Shown here: positions 9,255-16,516 of the stretch, one piece after another
How the letters are laid out: each line of letters begins with the position of its first letter
Numbering within the stretch: position 1 is the stretch's first letter
The notes under the pieces: generated by a model
Databases searched by the model: none
The model's input: only the letters and a program-made list of their open reading frames with translations
What the model was told of the DNA's origin: nothing
Position numbers and translations under genes: made by a program
Assembly (NCBI GenBank): GCA_026126345.1
Contig: JAHCJH010000016.1
Coordinates: 1-33,083, forward strand
Direction: 5' to 3'
Length of the DNA: 33,083 bases
Source of the DNA: Phycisphaeraceae bacterium
Lineage (GTDB): Bacteria; Planctomycetota; Phycisphaerae; Phycisphaerales; UBA1924

Positions 9255-10333
9255 GCGGCGCTATCGGTCGGTACGGCCTGGGCGGCGTTCGCGTGGATGT
9301 TCGATCCGATGCGGCGGGCATTCCGCGATGGCTGGACGAGTTCCTGCTCCCGTGGTTCGCGCCCGAACCGGTCGCCGATGAAGTCTGGTCGATCGACGTG
9401 CGCTGTACCCCCCGGGTCCCCGACAAGGTGCACGGCGAGCCTCTGGGCGACATCGACGTGTTCACCCGCGACCGAGGCGCCGAGCGGCTGGCGGCGTGGC
9501 GAGCCGCTGATGCCGTCGTTCTCGCCGACGCACGCGGCCCCACCCAAATCTCCGTGCACACCGCACGCCGCGCGGTCGTCGTCACGATCGACCGCGACGG
9601 CGCCCGACCCCGCTCGCTGGTCATGCGGCTGGTCCGCGAGATCATCTGCCGGCACGGTGCGGCGAAGGGCTGGCTGATGCTGCACGCCTCGGCCGCAGCC
9701 GTGGGAGATCGCGCAGCGCTGTTCCTGGGCGGCAAAGGCAGCGGCAAGACCACGCTGCTGTCCCGCGCGCTGGTCGGAGGTGCGGCATTGGTCGCCAACG
9801 ATCGCGTGCTGGCGAGCGTGGACGACAGCCGGGCACGCATCCTCGGCTGCCCCACGATCGTCCGCGTCCGTCCCGATGGCCCCGCACGCGTGCCGGGCTT
9901 GCGGCCACCGGACTTCGGCGGCGATCATCGGTACTACCTCACGCTCGCCGAGTGCCGCCAGGACGGCCCGCTGCGTGAACCGACCGATCGCGATCCGCCG
10001 TCGATGAGCCCGGCGCAATGCGCCGCGTGGCACGGAGCAGAGGTCCGCACGACAGCGCACCCGGTCGCGTTGGTGTTCCCGCGCGTCGTTCCGGGCGTGA
10101 CGAACTTTCATGTCGAGCCGTTGACGGCAGCCGAGTGCGAGCGGATGCTGCACGCCTGCGTGATCGTGCCCGCATCGGGGACGTTGCTCGGCCGCGGCGC
10201 GGCCCCGGGACCACCGGCGACCATGGACGGCCTGGCCCTCGCCGTGCCCGGGTACCGGCTCGACATGGGGCCGGGGGCCTACGGCCCCGCAGGTGCGTGG
10301 GACGCGGTTGTGGAACTCCTCGCGGCCCGATAG
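9251..10333 (+). CDS. HprK-related (HPr kinase-like) P-loop kinase
   Basis: A 360-residue protein starting at GTG 9251 in a GTGA overlap with the preceding stop; the open frame continues upstream but that part is a shadow. The N-terminal ~130 residues have no clear family. The C-terminal half begins 'WLMLHASAAAVGDRAALFLG' and has the Walker A GGKGSGKTT (160-168). This is followed by LVANDRV (N183, D184), at the place of the LxxDDxV motif of HPr kinase. Such HprK-related proteins recur beside NTP_transf_5 nucleotidyltransferases in exopolysaccharide, HPr-rel-A and some lasso-peptide loci, where they are thought to phosphorylate a peptide or small molecule. There is no HPr, PqqD-like protein or lasso cyclase next to it here, so its substrate is open. 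Confidence 0.75.
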   Translation: MSGAIGRYGLGGVRVDVRSDAAGIPRWLDEFLLPWFAPEPVADEVWSIDVRCTPRVPDKVHGEPLGDIDVFTRDRGAERLAAWRAADAVVLADARGPTQISVHTARRAVVVTIDRDGARPRSLVMRLVREIICRHGAAKGWLMLHASAAAVGDRAALFLGGKGSGKTTLLSRALVGGAALVANDRVLASVDDSRARILGCPTIVRVRPDGPARVPGLRPPDFGGDHRYYLTLAECRQDGPLREPTDRDPPSMSPAQCAAWHGAEVRTTAHPVALVFPRVVPGVTNFHVEPLTAAECERMLHACVIVPASGTLLGRGAAPGPPATMDGLALAVPGYRLDMGPGAYGPAGAWDAVVELLAAR

Positions 10334-10364
10334 GCTTGCCGCGGCTCGAATCTGGAATCAGACT

Positions 10365-11387
10365 ATGCTCGGCACGCTCTGGAACAACCCGCTGACACGC
10401 TCGGCAGCGGCACGAATCGAGAAAGGCCACAACAAGCTCCTGGGAATCCGCCGGACCATGCGGCTGGCCAAGACCCTGAGCAAGGTGCGCAACGCCTCTG
10501 CCTGGCGGGTGCGGCGCGAGCTGTACGACGACCACGTCGACCGGCTGCTGGCCGAGAACGGGCCCGTCGGCAGCGACACGATCGAACTGCGCGACGGTTG
10601 GGCCGTGGACCACAGCAAGTCGCTGCCGCACCTGGAGCGACTGATCGCCGACGCCCAGGAGATCATCAAGGAACGCGGCGGCGTCTTCCGCGGGGGCGGC
10701 GAACGCTCGTTCTTCCAGCAGATCCTCACCGATGAGCACGTCGCACGGTACCCGTCGATCCTCGATTTCGCGACTTCCAACGCCATTCTCGCCCCGGTCA
10801 TGCGCTACATGAAGACCGTGCCGACGCTCTCGGTCTCCAAGCCCCTGGGCGTGCGCCTGGCCGAGAGCGATGCGCGGCTCGCCCCGCCGGACCAGAGAGG
10901 CTACGCCGAGAGCCAGCTCTTCCACCGCGACTACCACGACGACCCCATGGTCTACGTCGTCGTCGCCCTGCGCGACGTCACCCGGCAGAGCGGCCCCTTC
11001 AGCATCCTGCCCGCCTCGGCGTCGCGCACCGTGACCGAGAAGCTCCGCTACGGATCCCGGGGCGTTCCCTACCGCCTGACCGACGACGCGGTGTACTCCG
11101 CCGTCGACCGCTCGGCGCTCTTCGAGTTCGCCTGCCCGGCCGGCTCGGTGCTGTTCGTCGACAGCAGCGCGTGCTTCCACTACGGCAGTCGCGACGCGAT
11201 CATCCCCCGATACCTGATGATGTACGCGTATGTCTCCGTGTGCCGGACGGATTTCGGCGACCTGCTGAGGCCCGAGTGCGAGCGCCCGGTGACCGACGAT
11301 TCGGCCCGCACTCGGCGCGCCAAGTATCCCGTGGGCCCCAACGATTCTCGCCTGCGCCGGCTCGTGCTCGACCGGCATGCGACCTGA
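10365..11387 (+). CDS. Phytanoyl-CoA dioxygenase (PhyH)-like Fe(II)/2-oxoglutarate oxygenase
   Basis: A 340-residue protein starting at ATG 10365 (MLGTLWNNPL); an upstream in-frame start at 10293 would overlap the kinase gene. The iron-binding triad is visible as H187-x-D189 in LFHRDYHDDP and H272 in CFHYGSR, with Arg276 placed to bind 2-oxoglutarate. 'CPAGSVLFVDSSAC' before the distal His is typical of the PhyH fold. The N-terminal ~100 residues are helical and basic and may be a family-specific lid. PhyH-like enzymes hydroxylate acyl-CoAs and many natural-product intermediates using oxygen and 2-oxoglutarate. It lies 31 bp after the HprK-like gene and 35 bp before the Rieske gene, so two oxygenases are paired in one operon. 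Confidence 0.8.
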   Translation: MLGTLWNNPLTRSAAARIEKGHNKLLGIRRTMRLAKTLSKVRNASAWRVRRELYDDHVDRLLAENGPVGSDTIELRDGWAVDHSKSLPHLERLIADAQEIIKERGGVFRGGGERSFFQQILTDEHVARYPSILDFATSNAILAPVMRYMKTVPTLSVSKPLGVRLAESDARLAPPDQRGYAESQLFHRDYHDDPMVYVVVALRDVTRQSGPFSILPASASRTVTEKLRYGSRGVPYRLTDDAVYSAVDRSALFEFACPAGSVLFVDSSACFHYGSRDAIIPRYLMMYAYVSVCRTDFGDLLRPECERPVTDDSARTRRAKYPVGPNDSRLRRLVLDRHAT

Positions 11388-11422
11388 TTCCATCACCAAC
11401 GCCCCGGCCACTGGAGACGCAC

Positions 11423-12655
11423 ATTCTCTCAGCAACTCAGCAGGACGTTCTGACCCGCGTGGGCCCGGGAACACCCATGGGCGCATTGATGCGCCGGTAT
11501 TGGCTGCCCGCCGCGGCGTCTGTGGAGGTCGCCCCGGGCTCGGCCAGGCGAGTGCGCATCCTCGGCGAAGATCTGGTCGTGTACCGCGACACGCAGGGGC
11601 GTGCGGCCGTGATCGACGAGCGGTGCCCGCACCGCGGCACCTCGATGGCCACGGGCTGCATCGACGCCGAGGGCATCCGTTGCCCCTACCACGGCTGGAA
11701 GTTCAACGCCGCCGGTGCGTGCCTGGAGACCCCGGCCGAGCCGGAAGACTCGCCGCTGCGCACCCGCGTGCGCGCCAAGGCCTATCCCGCCGAGGAGTTG
11801 GGCGGGCTGATCTGGCTGTACATGGGTCCGGATCCTGCGCCGTTGCTGCCGCGCTTCGACCTGTTCGTGTGGGACAACTGCGTGCGCGACATCGGCGTCG
11901 CGGACCTGCCGTGCAACTGGCTTCAGATCATGGAGAACAGCGTTGACCCGCACCACCTGGAGTGGCTGCACGGCCACCACCTGGCGCACGTGCGGTCGGC
12001 CAAGGGGCAGGCGGCGCCCACGCACTACCTGCGGCACCACGAGAAAGTAGGGTTCGACGCGTTCGAGTTCGGCATCGTCAAGCGGCGCGTGCTCGAGGGC
12101 GGCAGCGAGGCCGACGACGACTGGACGATCGGCCACCCGCTGGTGTTCCCGGTCATGTTGCGCGTCGGCTCGCACCGCCAGCACCGCATGCAGATCCGCG
12201 TGCCCGTGGACGACACCAACACCCGCCACTACTGGTACGCCTGCTACCAGCCCGCCCCGGGCCAGCGCGTCGAACCGCAGCCCGCCGTCCCGGTCTATCA
12301 GGTCCCCTGGCGCAACCCCGACGGCTCCTACATCGTGCACTTCGTCGACGGGCAGGACATCATGGCCTGCGTTTCGCAGGGTCCCATCGCCGATCGCACC
12401 CGTGAGATCCTCGGCAGTTCCGACGCCGGCATCGCCCTCTACCGCCGGATGCTGCTGGAGCAGGTCGATCGCGTGAGCCAGGGGCTCGACCCGCTCGGCA
12501 CCGTGCGAGATCCCGCGCGGAACACCATCATCGAACTGCCCCAGGAACGCGACAAGTACCGCAAGGGGGGCGCCTTCCTGGGCGAGTCGATCCGGATGGG
12601 CCACGCGCAGTTCAGCCCGCTGAAGGAACGAATCCTCGAACTGCTGAGCGTCTGA
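11423..12655 (+). CDS. Rieske [2Fe-2S] non-haem oxygenase, phthalate 4,5-dioxygenase-like alpha subunit
   Basis: A ~410-residue Rieske oxygenase. The cluster ligands are CPHRG (C68, H70) and CPYHGW (C87, H90). The catalytic iron site is NWLQIMENSVDPHHLEWLH, with D175, H178 and H183 as the DxxHxxxxH ligands. The start is unusual. The family normally begins M-L-S-x...LTRVGPGTPMG, and here 'LSATQQDVLTRVGPGTPMG' is preceded by ATT at 11423, with GGAG exactly 6 bases upstream (11413-11416). No in-frame ATG or GTG lies at the expected place. GTG 11459 would remove 12 conserved residues; CTG 11411 lies in front of the GGAG. I infer initiation at ATT. No ferredoxin or reductase gene is in the window, so electrons must come from elsewhere. 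It sits in the six-gene run, 15 bp before the glycosyltransferase. Confidence 0.85.
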   Translation: MLSATQQDVLTRVGPGTPMGALMRRYWLPAAASVEVAPGSARRVRILGEDLVVYRDTQGRAAVIDERCPHRGTSMATGCIDAEGIRCPYHGWKFNAAGACLETPAEPEDSPLRTRVRAKAYPAEELGGLIWLYMGPDPAPLLPRFDLFVWDNCVRDIGVADLPCNWLQIMENSVDPHHLEWLHGHHLAHVRSAKGQAAPTHYLRHHEKVGFDAFEFGIVKRRVLEGGSEADDDWTIGHPLVFPVMLRVGSHRQHRMQIRVPVDDTNTRHYWYACYQPAPGQRVEPQPAVPVYQVPWRNPDGSYIVHFVDGQDIMACVSQGPIADRTREILGSSDAGIALYRRMLLEQVDRVSQGLDPLGTVRDPARNTIIELPQERDKYRKGGAFLGESIRMGHAQFSPLKERILELLSV

Positions 12656-12670
12656 AATCAGCGCCAACCG

Positions 12671-13810
12671 ATGAACGTGCTCTTCTACTGCCAGCATCTC
12701 TCCGGCACCGGGCACTTCGTGCGCTCGTACGAGATCTGCCGCGCTCTGGCCGAACGGCACGACGTCTGGCTGACCGACGGCGGCCGGCACGTGCCCCGCC
12801 CGGCGCGTCCGCCCCGCATGCGGCTGCTGCCGCTCGAGCGGCTCGCCCGCACCGAGCGGGGTGTCGTCGCGCTCGCCCCGGACAAAGCCGCAGATGAGGC
12901 CTGGACCCTGCGTCGGGCCGCACTGGCCGCGGCAGTGGAGGCCATCCGGCCCGACGCCGTGCTCATCGAGGGGTTTCCGTTTTCGAAGTGGGACCTGCAC
13001 GATGAGGTCTTGGCGCTGCTCGAATCACTGCGCTTTCTCCGGCCAAACGCCCCGGTTTGGTGCTCGCGACGCGACGTGATCCCGCCCGCGCGCGTGGACC
13101 GCGTTCCCGCTGACATTGCCAGCGCCGCCCCCGGTGTGCTGGCCGAGTGGTTCGACGGCGTGCTGGTGCACGGCGACCCGGCTCTGGCCACCATCGAGAT
13201 GCACACGCCGTGGGCCCGGGACCTGCCCGTCCGCGTCGAGTACACCGGGATGGTGTGCGAACGCGTCGACGGCCCGCCGCCCCCGTTGCCGGGCGGCGCA
13301 TCGGACGGTTGCGTGCTGGTCAGCGGTGGCGGCGCGGGCGACGGCCGCCTTCAAGCCGTCGCCGAGCGGGCGTGGCCCCGGGCGCGGGAACACCCGGTGC
13401 TCGCGGGCGCAAGCATGATCGTCTCCGCGCCGCCGTTCTCCGCGAGCGCGGTCGAGTCGACGGCACACGCCGATCGCGTGATCCGGACGCCGTTCGACGC
13501 GGCGTTCGCGGGGTGGATGCGCCGCGCGGCGCTCTCGGTGAGCCACGCCGGGTACAACACCTGTGCAACGGTGCTGGCATCGGGCGTGCGCGCGGTCCTG
13601 GTGCCGCGATCGAACATGAGCGATCAGGTGGCCCGCGCTGCGCTGCTCGCCGAACGGGGGCTGGTTAAGGTCGTGCCGGAAGACGATCTGAACGAGCACA
13701 CCCTGGCGCGGGCAATCCGGCACGCCCTCGACGCCCCCCCCACCACCGGACACGGTGTGAACCTCGACGGCGCCTCCGCCACGGCGCGGCTTCTGGAGCG
13801 CGGACCGTGA
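12671..13810 (+). CDS. COG4671/MurG-like glycosyltransferase (GT-B fold)
   Basis: A 379-residue protein beginning MNVLFYCQHLSGTGHFVRSY. The pattern 'YxQHLxGxGHxxR' is characteristic of predicted glycosyltransferases of COG4671, related to MurG and GT28. The C-terminal Rossmann half contains 'SVSHAGYNTCATVLASGVRA', then 'VPRSNMSDQVARAALLAERG', which is the nucleotide-sugar donor site of GT-B enzymes (gly-rich loop and a DQ pair). No signal peptide or membrane helix is visible, so it should act in the cytoplasm. Neither donor nor acceptor can be assigned. It starts 15 bp after the Rieske gene and ends in a GTGA overlap with the nucleotidyltransferase gene, consistent with glycosylation of the product of the operon. 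Confidence 0.75.
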   Translation: MNVLFYCQHLSGTGHFVRSYEICRALAERHDVWLTDGGRHVPRPARPPRMRLLPLERLARTERGVVALAPDKAADEAWTLRRAALAAAVEAIRPDAVLIEGFPFSKWDLHDEVLALLESLRFLRPNAPVWCSRRDVIPPARVDRVPADIASAAPGVLAEWFDGVLVHGDPALATIEMHTPWARDLPVRVEYTGMVCERVDGPPPPLPGGASDGCVLVSGGGAGDGRLQAVAERAWPRAREHPVLAGASMIVSAPPFSASAVESTAHADRVIRTPFDAAFAGWMRRAALSVSHAGYNTCATVLASGVRAVLVPRSNMSDQVARAALLAERGLVKVVPEDDLNEHTLARAIRHALDAPPTTGHGVNLDGASATARLLERGP

Positions 13811-15021
13811 CCGGTCGCGGGACATCATCCCGGCCGTTGGCGATCCCACCCCCGGACGCCCGGTGCCTGCCCCTGCTGCGGGCCGTGCTGCGGGGCGATG
13901 CCGCCGAAACCGCGCACGCAGCGTCGGCCATGCACCCTGCGCACGCCGAGGCCTGGGCCCGCTACGTCATCGGCCAGCAGGTGGCGCACACCGTGCTGTG
14001 GCTCACGGCCAAGTGGCCGGACGTCCTGCCCGCTTCGGCCGTCGGGATGCTCGCCGCCGAGCGCGAGCGCACCGCGGCGCGGGACCGAGCGCTCGCCCGA
14101 TCGATCCGCGAGGCAACCGCGGCCCTTTCGCAGGCCGGGCTCCAGAGCATGGTCCTCAAGGGCATCCCGATGGCCGAGCGGTACTACGGCAACGCCGCTG
14201 CGCGCCGGACCGCGGACGCCGACATCCTCGTACGCACCGAGTGCGCTGACCAAGCGTTGGCGGTGCTGATGGGCCTGGGTCTACGCCCCAAAGTCCGACG
14301 CGCGAAGCCGACACCGTCCGGACCGATCATCGACCGCCACACGCTGGCCACCGACCACGCGTTCGCCCTGGCACGCGACGAAGTTCGCGTCGACCTGCAC
14401 TGGTGCCTGCGCCGCGCGCCGGGGTATCGCATCGCCGAGGATTCGGTCTGGGCCGGCGCGGTGCGCACCGAGAGCGTCGCGGGCCCGTGCCTGATTCCAG
14501 GCGACGCCCACGCGCTGACACTCCTGTGCATCTCGATCGCCGAGGACATCGGCCGCGGAGCCTGCCGATTGAAGCACGTGGTGGACGTGCGGCAGTGGCT
14601 GGTGACGGTCGGCAGCCGGGCCGACTGGCCGAGCCTGCTCGCGCAGCGGCGCGAGGAACGCACCGAGACCATCGTGCTCAACGTGCTGGCCCTGACGCTC
14701 GACGTGCTGCAGGAGCCCGCGTGCCCGCCCGGGCTGAAGGAAGCGATCGTGGCGGCGGGCAACCGCATCCGGCACCGCTCGCCTCAAGATGCGATCGACC
14801 TCGTTCACACACCGCCCGCCAGTCCGCGGGGCGCCCTGTGGTTCGCGCGGGTGTACCCGCTGTCATTCCGGCGCGACATCCCTTGGGTTCTGCGGCGTGA
14901 CTTCGGGCGCGTGCGCAACTGGTACACGTCGGCGTACCGCGCCGTCCGTTTCTCGGCCCGCCTGGGGTGGCACGGCCTCGTGGCGTCGCGGCGAAAGCCG
15001 CACGGGCAGCCCCCAACGTGA
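13807..15021 (+). CDS. NTP_transf_5 family nucleotidyltransferase
   Basis: A 404-residue protein starting at GTG 13807, which overlaps the glycosyltransferase stop (GTGA). The diagnostic stretch is 'MVLKGIPMAERYYGNAAARR' followed by TADADILV. This is the 'LKG....Y......R..D.D.L' pattern of NTP_transf_5 proteins, with the acidic pair that would bind metal. Downstream, 'DLHWCLRRAPGYRI' and 'ALTLLCISIAEDIGRGACRL' match the conserved helical part of the family. These nucleotidyltransferase-fold proteins repeatedly accompany HprK-related kinases in polysaccharide and peptide-modification loci, but their reaction is not established. It is the last gene of the six-gene run; the opposing tRNA terminator begins about 55 bp later. 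Confidence 0.75.
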   Translation: MTGRGTSSRPLAIPPPDARCLPLLRAVLRGDAAETAHAASAMHPAHAEAWARYVIGQQVAHTVLWLTAKWPDVLPASAVGMLAAERERTAARDRALARSIREATAALSQAGLQSMVLKGIPMAERYYGNAAARRTADADILVRTECADQALAVLMGLGLRPKVRRAKPTPSGPIIDRHTLATDHAFALARDEVRVDLHWCLRRAPGYRIAEDSVWAGAVRTESVAGPCLIPGDAHALTLLCISIAEDIGRGACRLKHVVDVRQWLVTVGSRADWPSLLAQRREERTETIVLNVLALTLDVLQEPACPPGLKEAIVAAGNRIRHRSPQDAIDLVHTPPASPRGALWFARVYPLSFRRDIPWVLRRDFGRVRNWYTSAYRAVRFSARLGWHGLVASRRKPHGQPPT

Positions 15022-15075
15022 GGCCCCGGGCAACCACCCGCCGCCCAGCCGGTCCGATCCCGGGGGCGATTCGGG

Positions 15076-15126
15076 CCCCAAAAACAACCCGCCGGTGCGG
15101 CCTTCTGGGAAGGGCGTACCGGCGGG
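15076..15126 (-). terminator. Intrinsic terminator of tRNA-Arg
   Basis: The hairpin is at 15088-15126. Its arms pair over 18 positions with one mismatch and one G-T wobble, around a TGG loop. On the minus strand it is followed by TTGTTTTTG (15078-15087), a classic U-tract. The hairpin begins only two bases after the tRNA 3' end. It may also help end transcription of the oncoming six-gene operon, although on the + strand it has no following T-run. Confidence 0.85.
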
Positions 15127-15128
15127 AA

Positions 15129-15202
15129 CACGGGCGAAGGGACTCGAACCCCTAACCTTCTGATCCGTAGTCAGATGCTCTATCCAATTGAGCTACGCCC
15201 GC
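15129..15202 (-). tRNA. tRNA-Arg (anticodon ACG)
   Basis: The 74 bases fold as a full cloverleaf on the minus strand. The acceptor arm is GCGGGCG with CGCCCGT (one G-T pair) and discriminator G. T8-A9 precedes a GCTC D-stem. The anticodon stem/loop is CTGA-CTACGGA-TCAG, giving anticodon ACG. The T-arm is AGGGG-TTCGAGT-CCCTT. CCA is not encoded. A34 would be deaminated to inosine so that CGU, CGC and CGA are read. An intrinsic terminator follows directly. Confidence 0.95.
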
Positions 15203-15254
15203 TCCGTGCGCTCAAGCGTAGAACGGCGGGGGGCTTCGGGCAAGGCCGGCAGCC

Positions 15255-15283
15255 TTGATCGGCGGGCGTCTGGGCTCTACCCT
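15255..15283 (+). promoter_or_regulatory. Candidate promoter of rpsT
   Basis: TTGATC (15255-15260) and TACCCT (15278-15283) are spaced by 17 bases, about 75 bp before the rpsT start. The -35 box matches the sigma70 consensus well and the -10 box partly. It faces away from the tRNA gene, leaving a leader of about 70 bases. Confidence 0.35.
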
Positions 15284-15308
15284 TGACACCTTGACGCCAG
15301 ACGTCAGG

Positions 15309-15326
15309 CCGGGCCTCACGGCCCGG
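15309..15326 (+). promoter_or_regulatory. Leader hairpin upstream of rpsT
   Basis: A perfect 7-bp stem (CCGGGCC/GGCCCGG) closed by a TCAC tetraloop lies 32 bases before the S20 start codon, inside the predicted leader and ahead of the GGAG site at 15344-15348. It has no T-tract, so it is not an intrinsic terminator. Ribosomal-protein leaders often carry autoregulatory structures, and S20 is translationally autoregulated in E. coli, but no S20 contact can be shown here. Confidence 0.35.
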
Positions 15327-15358
15327 GAGTTTCCCCGACACGCCGGAGTTTGGACGAC

Positions 15359-15655
15359 ATGGCTCACTCTCTGTCCGCCAAGAAGCGCATCCGCCAGAAC
15401 GCCAAGCGCAACGCCCGCAACCGCTGGCGCAAGGACACCATGCGTCTGGACGTCAAGACGTTCACCGACAAGCTGCTCCACGGCACGTTGGACGAGGCCA
15501 AGGCCGCCTTCAAGGCCGCCGCGCGCACCATCGACCGCACCGCTCAGAAGGGCACCATCCACAAGAACCAGGCCGCCCGCCGCAAGAGCCGCATGATGGC
15601 CCGCCTCAAGGCCCGCGAGAAGAGCGGCCAGACCGGCGCTCCCGCCAGGAAGTAA
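15359..15655 (+). CDS. rpsT: 30S ribosomal protein S20
   Basis: A 98-residue, strongly basic all-helical protein starting MAHSLSAKKRIRQNAKRNAR, the standard S20 N-terminus. The typical C-terminal helix 'KGTIHKNQAARRKSRMMARL' is present. S20 binds 16S rRNA early in assembly of the 30S subunit. The length is slightly above the usual 85-90 residues because of a short Gly/Ala/Lys tail. ATG 15359 is chosen: it matches the family start, and GGAG lies about 10 bases upstream. An in-frame TTG at 15350 is too close to that site. The gene stands alone behind its own candidate promoter and a leader hairpin. Confidence 0.97.
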   Translation: MAHSLSAKKRIRQNAKRNARNRWRKDTMRLDVKTFTDKLLHGTLDEAKAAFKAAARTIDRTAQKGTIHKNQAARRKSRMMARLKAREKSGQTGAPARK

Positions 15656-15697
15656 GCCAGCCGGCCTGTTGTTCGGGGGCCGGGCCCGGGTTCGCCC

Positions 15698-16513
15698 ATG
15701 ACCAGACCGCTGAAGCGAGCACGGACGCGGCCGGGTGCGCGTCGCGGCGATCATTACACCCACGCCGCCGACAACTACTGGTCGCTTTCGACCCGCCCGC
15801 TGCACGCGCTGGCGATCAGCTCGTTCCTGGTGCTGGTGTACGAGCTCTGCTCGCTGCTGTACCTCACGGACCTGCAGCACGGCCAGATGCGGACGATCAA
15901 GGCCAAGAACCTCCTGGCCGACTTCATGCAGACGTTCGGGGTGGTCGGCCTGCTGGCGCCCGGCGTGGCGCTGCTGGTCATCCTGCTCATCTGGCACATC
16001 CTCAGCCGTGACGCCTGGCACATCCGCCCGCTGGTGCTGCTGGGCATGGTCCTTGAAGCGGCGATCTGGACCTTTCCGCTGCTGGTCTTCGGCGCGCTGC
16101 TCAAGCAGGCGTCGAGCGCCCTTGGCCTCTGGGCGGCCGCCGATCCGCCCGGGGTCGAACTGATGGAACTGAGCTGGCCCGCGCGAGCCACGATCTCGCT
16201 CGGCGCCGGGCTGTACGAGGAACTGCTGTTCCGGCTTGTGGCGATCGCGCTGCTGCACTTCGCGATGCGCGACGTGCTGCGCCTGCACGAAACGGCGTGC
16301 AGGTGGATCGCCGTGGTCGGCTCGGCCCTGGCGTTCGCGCTCTACCACCGCGTCACCCTCGCCGGCGGCGAGATCAACTGGCCGGCCGTGGCGTTCTACT
16401 TCGGCGCCGGTGTGTACTTCGCGCTGCTGTACCTGTCGCGCGGGTTCGGCATCGCCGTGCTCACCCACGCGCTGTACGACGTCGCCGTGCTGGTGATCCT
16501 GCGGCCGAACTGA
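15698..16513 (+). CDS. CPBP-family intramembrane glutamic endopeptidase
   Basis: A 271-residue membrane protein with about seven hydrophobic helices after a ~40-residue basic, cytoplasmic head. The CPBP (CaaX protease / Abi) motifs are visible. Motif 1 is YEELLFRLV, giving the EExxxR pattern with the catalytic Glu pair. Motif 2 is FALYHR, with His. Motif 3 is THALYDVAV, with His and Asp. Such proteases cleave within or near the membrane and are linked to protein processing or bacteriocin immunity, but the substrate here is unknown. It lies 42 bp downstream of rpsT and only 3 bp before birA, so it may be transcribed with both. No strong ribosome site precedes ATG 15698. Confidence 0.85.
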   Translation: MTRPLKRARTRPGARRGDHYTHAADNYWSLSTRPLHALAISSFLVLVYELCSLLYLTDLQHGQMRTIKAKNLLADFMQTFGVVGLLAPGVALLVILLIWHILSRDAWHIRPLVLLGMVLEAAIWTFPLLVFGALLKQASSALGLWAAADPPGVELMELSWPARATISLGAGLYEELLFRLVAIALLHFAMRDVLRLHETACRWIAVVGSALAFALYHRVTLAGGEINWPAVAFYFGAGVYFALLYLSRGFGIAVLTHALYDVAVLVILRPN

Positions 16514-16516
16514 GCC

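Noticed and set aside
8391-15021. A lasso-peptide or other RiPP cluster, suggested by the HprK-like and NTP_transf_5 genes
   Set aside because: No asparagine-synthase-like cyclase, B1/B2 protein, PqqD domain or small precursor gene fits in the short gaps.
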